From Oscillospiraceae bacterium (GTDB lineage Bacteria; Bacillota; Clostridia; Saccharofermentanales; Saccharofermentanaceae), in the NCBI GenBank assembly GCA_902803695.1, contig CADCQX010000129.1, positions 1 to 9,217 on the forward strand: a stretch of DNA of 9,217 nucleotides, read 5' to 3'. The position numbers and the translations under genes were made by a program. Positions 6,505-9,217 of the stretch are shown here, one piece after another. The notes under the pieces were generated by a model. The model searched no databases. It was not told where the DNA came from and saw nothing but the letters and a program-made list of their open reading frames with translations. Position 1 is the first letter of the stretch, and each line of letters opens with the position of its first letter.

Positions 6505-8937
6505 CTATGCTTTCTTAAGGCCTGCCGACTTTGCAAGCATGTTCTTCTTCATTCCGTCAAAATCGATCGTGACAAGACAATCGCCTGCCACAGGTTCCGC
6601 CTTTATTATAATACCTTCTCCGAACCTGTCGTGCACAACTTTAAGTCCGACGACCATCTCGGACGGATCAAGACCGCCTGTCTTAGCCTGAGGCTTCTGT
6701 GTAAAGCCTGCCTTGAGCTTATTAGTTACGTCCTTAGCGGAATATGCACGCCTTGGAGAAACAGGAGCTTCTGCTGGCTTTTGGATCTCTCTCTTTGATC
6801 CCATGAGATATACCAGTTCAGACGGCATCTCCTTAAGGAACCTGGACGGCGCGTTGCACTGCGTCTGTCCGAAGAGCATCCTGTTCCTCGTTACGGTTAT
6901 AAAGAGATTCCTCTTGGCTCTCGTAACAGCAACATACATGAGACGTCTTTCTTCTTCGAGTTCGGACTCGGTCGTCAGGCACTTATAGCTGGGGAATACA
7001 CCCTCCTCGGCACCTACCAGGAATACGGCTCCGAACTCCAGGCCCTTTGCGCTGTGAATAGACATGAGCTTAACGTTGTTGTCGCCCTCTTCCTCGTCAC
7101 CCGCGGAATAGAGCGCAGCGTTTTCGAGATATGCATCAAGAAGGCCTTCCAGAGTATCGATGCTCTTAGTCTCGTTTTCAAGATACGGATCGTTCTTTAG
7201 CTCGATATTGAGGATGTCGTTCTCGGCTTCGAGCTTACGGAGATTCTCCACGTCAAAGGTCTCGGATCTCCTGCTCTTCTCGAATTCTATAGCTTCTGTC
7301 AGGAGCTCTTTCAGGTTCTCGACTCTGTCTACGAGCTCGCCTTTGCTCTCTCTTTGAGCGATGATGTCGTCAACGATACCCGACTTGTTCTCGACATAAT
7401 CTATATACTCGGAGAATGTCTTCTCGTTCTTCTTAAGTTCCTCACGCATCATGTCGATGAGCGAATAGAAAGAATTGAGCTTCGATGCCGCACGGGAAAG
7501 TTCCGGATAATCAAACGCATCCCTGCAGATCGTAAGGCAGTCGGTTCCCGTGTTCATCGCGATCTCTCTAACGTTATCGACAGTAGTATCACCGATACCT
7601 CTTCTCGGAACATTGATGATCCTCTCAAAAGCCAGGTTGTCCTTACCGTCCGCGATAAGTCTCAAATAAGCAAAAACATCCTTGATCTCCTTACGGTCGT
7701 AGAATCGGATGCCACCGTAGATCTTAAACGGTATTCCCTTTTCTCTTAACGCGGACTCCAAAGAACGCGACAGTGCGTTCATTCTGTAAAGCACTGCTAT
7801 ATCGGCATACTGGCACTTGCCGCTCTTTATGAGCTTCAGGATCGTGTCGGCGGTAAACATTGCCTCCGACAACTGAGTATCCGTATTCATGATGATGATC
7901 GGATCACCGCGCTCACCGTCAGTCCTGAGTTTCTTAGCCTTACGGCTCTTGTTATTGGCAATGATCGTATTGGCAGCTTCAAGGATGACAGAAGTCGATC
8001 TGTAGTTCTGCTCCAGCTTTATGACCTTCGCGCCCTTGAAGTCCTTCTCAAAACTTAGGATCATCCTGACATCCGCACCACGGAAAGAATAGATTGACTG
8101 GTCGTCGTCACCGACTACACAGATATTCTTGTGGGCGTCCGAGAGAAGCTTAACAGCCATATACTGCGCTCTGTTCGTATCCTGATACTCATCTACCATG
8201 ATGTACTTAAACTTGTTCTGGTAGAAAGCGAGGACTTCAGGATCTGACTGAAGGAGCTTGACCATATAGATCAGGATATCGTCAAAGTCCATGCTGTTAT
8301 TCTCGAGAAGTCTCGCCTGGTAACGCTTGTAAACTCTGGCTGCGTTCTTATAGTAACTGTCCTGACCTGCACGTCTCTCATATTCTTCGACACTTACCAT
8401 GTCGTTCTTCTGCTTCGAGATCTCGTACTGGAAATTCCTCGGCTTATAAAGCTTCTCAGGAATATCGAGTTCCGTCATGATCTGCTTTATGAGCTTGACC
8501 TGATCGTCGGTATCAACGATGGTAAACGATGAATTGAATCCGAGGCTCTCGGCATGCCTTCTCAGGATCCTCGCAAAGATGGAGTGAAATGTTCCGCTCC
8601 AGATATATTTAGAACTGTCACCAACGAGTTTGTTGATACGTTCCTTCATCTCGTTGGCAGCTTTGTTAGTAAATGTGATCGCCAGGATGGACCCTGCAGA
8701 TACATGATGCTTCTTCATCATGTATGCGATCCTGTAGGTGATAACACGGGTCTTGCCCGAGCCTGCGCCTGCCAGGATAAGAAGAGGTCCGTCAAGGTGC
8801 TCTACGGCTTCTCTCTGTTCCGGATTAAGCCCTTCCAGGAGCTCGTCTCCGCTAGTATCTATACTGTCGTTATAACTGTTTTCGAGGTCCGCGATAAGGT
8901 CAAACTCCCCATCGGACCCATTACCAAATACGTCCAA
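6505..8937 (-). CDS. pcrA: ATP-dependent 3'-5' DNA helicase, PcrA/UvrD family (SF1A)
   Basis: Superfamily 1A helicase of 810 residues for excision repair, removal of recombinase filaments and clearing of replication/transcription conflicts. All motifs are intact: Q-like block LNPEQREAV (37-45), Walker A GAGSGKT (57-63), motif Ia TFTNKAANEM, Walker B VDEYQD (248-253), motif III GDDDQSIYSFRG (276-287), motif IV EQNYRS, motif V SIHSAKGLEF (626-635) and motif VI EERRLMYVAVTRAK (662-675). The tail from about 762 (KVVHDRFGEGIII to the end) is the Tudor-like RNA-polymerase-binding module of PcrA. It is longer than B. subtilis PcrA (about 740): it has roughly 35 extra acidic residues at the N-terminus and a charged insertion at about 555-593. 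The frame opens at a GTG at 8958, but this lies upstream of the only good ribosome site (AGGAGA, 8944-8949), so I use TTG at 8937, six bases after that site. It is the first gene of the probable operon with dgt and yfbR. Confidence 0.93.
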   Translation of the reverse strand: MDVFGNGSDGEFDLIADLENSYNDSIDTSGDELLEGLNPEQREAVEHLDGPLLILAGAGSGKTRVITYRIAYMMKKHHVSAGSILAITFTNKAANEMKERINKLVGDSSKYIWSGTFHSIFARILRRHAESLGFNSSFTIVDTDDQVKLIKQIMTELDIPEKLYKPRNFQYEISKQKNDMVSVEEYERRAGQDSYYKNAARVYKRYQARLLENNSMDFDDILIYMVKLLQSDPEVLAFYQNKFKYIMVDEYQDTNRAQYMAVKLLSDAHKNICVVGDDDQSIYSFRGADVRMILSFEKDFKGAKVIKLEQNYRSTSVILEAANTIIANNKSRKAKKLRTDGERGDPIIIMNTDTQLSEAMFTADTILKLIKSGKCQYADIAVLYRMNALSRSLESALREKGIPFKIYGGIRFYDRKEIKDVFAYLRLIADGKDNLAFERIINVPRRGIGDTTVDNVREIAMNTGTDCLTICRDAFDYPELSRAASKLNSFYSLIDMMREELKKNEKTFSEYIDYVENKSGIVDDIIAQRESKGELVDRVENLKELLTEAIEFEKSRRSETFDVENLRKLEAENDILNIELKNDPYLENETKSIDTLEGLLDAYLENAALYSAGDEEEGDNNVKLMSIHSAKGLEFGAVFLVGAEEGVFPSYKCLTTESELEEERRLMYVAVTRAKRNLFITVTRNRMLFGQTQCNAPSRFLKEMPSELVYLMGSKREIQKPAEAPVSPRRAYSAKDVTNKLKAGFTQKPQAKTGGLDPSEMVVGLKVVHDRFGEGIIIKAEPVAGDCLVTIDFDGMKKNMLAKSAGLKKA

Positions 8938-8942
8938 AATAA

Positions 8943-8975
8943 ATCTCCTAAAACACACATTCTGTCTTAGGAGAT
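8943..8975. repeat. Perfect 9-bp inverted repeat between the pcrA -10 and start codon
   Basis: ATCTCCTAA (8943-8951) and TTAGGAGAT (8967-8975) are exact reverse complements, 15 bases apart. One arm abuts the -10 element and the other contains the pcrA ribosome binding site (AGGAGA on the minus strand). It could be an operator at the transcription start or, in RNA begun further upstream, a hairpin hiding the ribosome site. No regulator is known. Confidence 0.7.
8944..8949 (-). promoter_or_regulatory. Shine-Dalgarno site that sets the pcrA start
   Basis: AGGAGA on the minus strand is the only good ribosome site near the 5' end of pcrA. It lies six bases before the TTG at 8937 and downstream of the more distal GTG at 8958, so the TTG is preferred as the start. 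Confidence 0.75.
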
Positions 8976-9004
8976 ATTATACCATAATGATACGAATATT
9001 TGTT
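8976..9004 (-). promoter_or_regulatory. Probable sigma-A promoter of pcrA (extended -10)
   Basis: A perfect TATAAT lies at 8981-8976 on the minus strand, preceded by TG and one base (TGGTATAAT), which makes an extended -10. At 17-bp spacing the -35 position (9004-8999) reads AACAAA, a poor match to TTGACA, as is common for extended -10 promoters. The expected transcription start is an A or G at about 8968-8966, giving a leader of about 30 bases. A second TATAAT (9024-9019) in the AT-rich stretch upstream lacks both TG and a -35. Confidence 0.6.
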
Positions 9005-9071
9005 TGTTTTCGAAAAATATTATAATATAAGGCGACCTTTTTGGTACCTTCCAAAATAATCTGCTTTCTCG
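8982..9071. other. AT-rich intergenic stretch between the terminator and the pcrA -10
   Basis: This stretch holds no gene. It contains a very AT-rich block (9013-9030) and a GGTACC palindrome (9043-9048). Apart from the possible pcrA -35 position and the secondary TATAAT at 9024-9019, I see no further signal. Confidence 0.6.
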
Positions 9072-9105
9072 AAAAAGGACAGACCCCTTACCGGAATCTG
9101 TCCTT
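9072..9105 (-). terminator. Rho-independent terminator of the DUF4214 gene
   Basis: On the minus strand AAGGACAGA (9105-9097) pairs perfectly with TCTGTCCTT (9083-9075). The stem can extend inward by two G-U and two G-C pairs around a GGTAA loop. The 3' arm runs into five consecutive T (9076-9072). It starts ten bases after the TGA stop at 9115, so it ends the upstream unit and separates it from pcrA. Confidence 0.92.
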
Positions 9106-9114
9106 GTGATCTTA

Positions 9115-9217
9115 TCAGTCTCTGTCTATCGCGTAGTCTTTACAGATCTGAGTAAACTCCGGAGACTTAACGAACTCCTCGAAGACCTGTTCTTTGGTCA
9201 TTCCGTTCTTCATCTCA
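9115..9217 (-). CDS. C-terminal end of a DUF4214-type protein (5' part outside window)
   Basis: Only the last 33 codons and the TGA stop (9117-9115) are present. They encode a short segment with GMTKEQVFEEFVKSPEF followed by a CKDYAIDRD tail. This matches the closing part of the DUF4214 repeat, typically a G-M-(S/T)-(R/K)-E-x-V...F-x-x-S-x-E-F core followed by C-x-x-Y-x-I. DUF4214 is common at the C-terminus of secreted or surface proteins of Lachnospiraceae and other bacteria, and its function is not established. The gene has its own terminator just downstream and is therefore probably a separate transcription unit from pcrA. Nothing can be said about the rest of the protein. Confidence 0.75.
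   Translation of the reverse strand, partial: EMKNGMTKEQVFEEFVKSPEFTQICKDYAIDRD

Noticed and set aside
6483..6536. Longer dgt start giving an 18-residue N-terminal extension
   Set aside because: It would overlap the end of pcrA, has no ribosome site, and the extra residues are the out-of-frame reading of the pcrA tail; the ATG at 6482 has a strong site.
4646..8937. Anti-phage defence island built on the helicase and dGTPase
   Set aside because: All three proteins look like full-length, canonical housekeeping forms. No toxin, nuclease, reverse transcriptase, integrase or other defence gene accompanies them.

Overview
The window reads as chromosomal DNA from a Gram-positive, low-to-moderate-GC member of the Clostridia. 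Lachnospiraceae or a close gut/rumen relative is my best guess. This rests on the kinds of surface proteins present: a DUF4214 tail, cadherin-like beta-sandwich domains, a cohesin-like domain and a membrane-anchored glucosaminidase. It also rests on strong AGGAG-type Shine-Dalgarno sites and TTG starts. Every gene lies on the minus strand, so transcription runs from high to low coordinates.

Layout in transcription order. (1) 9217-9115 is the last 33 codons of a gene whose product ends in a DUF4214-type motif. It is followed by a strong intrinsic terminator (9072-9105). (2) A promoter region (about 8976-9004) with an extended -10 element drives the next gene. A perfect 9-bp inverted repeat (8943-8975) sits between that -10 and the first ribosome binding site. 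(3) Three closely packed housekeeping genes follow: a PcrA/UvrD-type helicase (TTG start at 8937), a dGTPase-family HD hydrolase (dgt, start 6482) and a YfbR-type 5'-deoxynucleotidase (start 5248). (4) Three cell-envelope genes follow without a terminator: a membrane-anchored endo-beta-N-acetylglucosaminidase (TTG start at 4631), a cohesin-like/cadherin-like surface protein with a C-terminal membrane anchor (1983-517) and a GtrA-family membrane protein cut by the left edge (515-1). A second extended -10 (2035-2043) lies in the 71-bp gap before the cohesin-like gene, so the last two genes may also be transcribed separately.

How they may work together. PcrA unwinds DNA during repair, replication and transcription conflicts. 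Dgt and YfbR remove dNTPs and dNMPs respectively, so the first three genes form a plausible DNA-maintenance and deoxynucleotide-pool group. The last three act at the envelope: peptidoglycan cleavage, a surface adhesion or scaffold-like protein and a small polytopic protein of the family linked to polyprenyl-sugar transfer. The only gene-free stretch is 8938-9114, well under 300 bases.

I found no CRISPR array, tRNA, rRNA, insertion sequence or recognisable defence or mobile island. The points most worth a second look are the inverted repeat over the pcrA start region, the tandem unassigned repeat in the cohesin-like protein with its 1-bp coupling to gtrA, and the odd TTG/mini-ORF start of the glucosaminidase.
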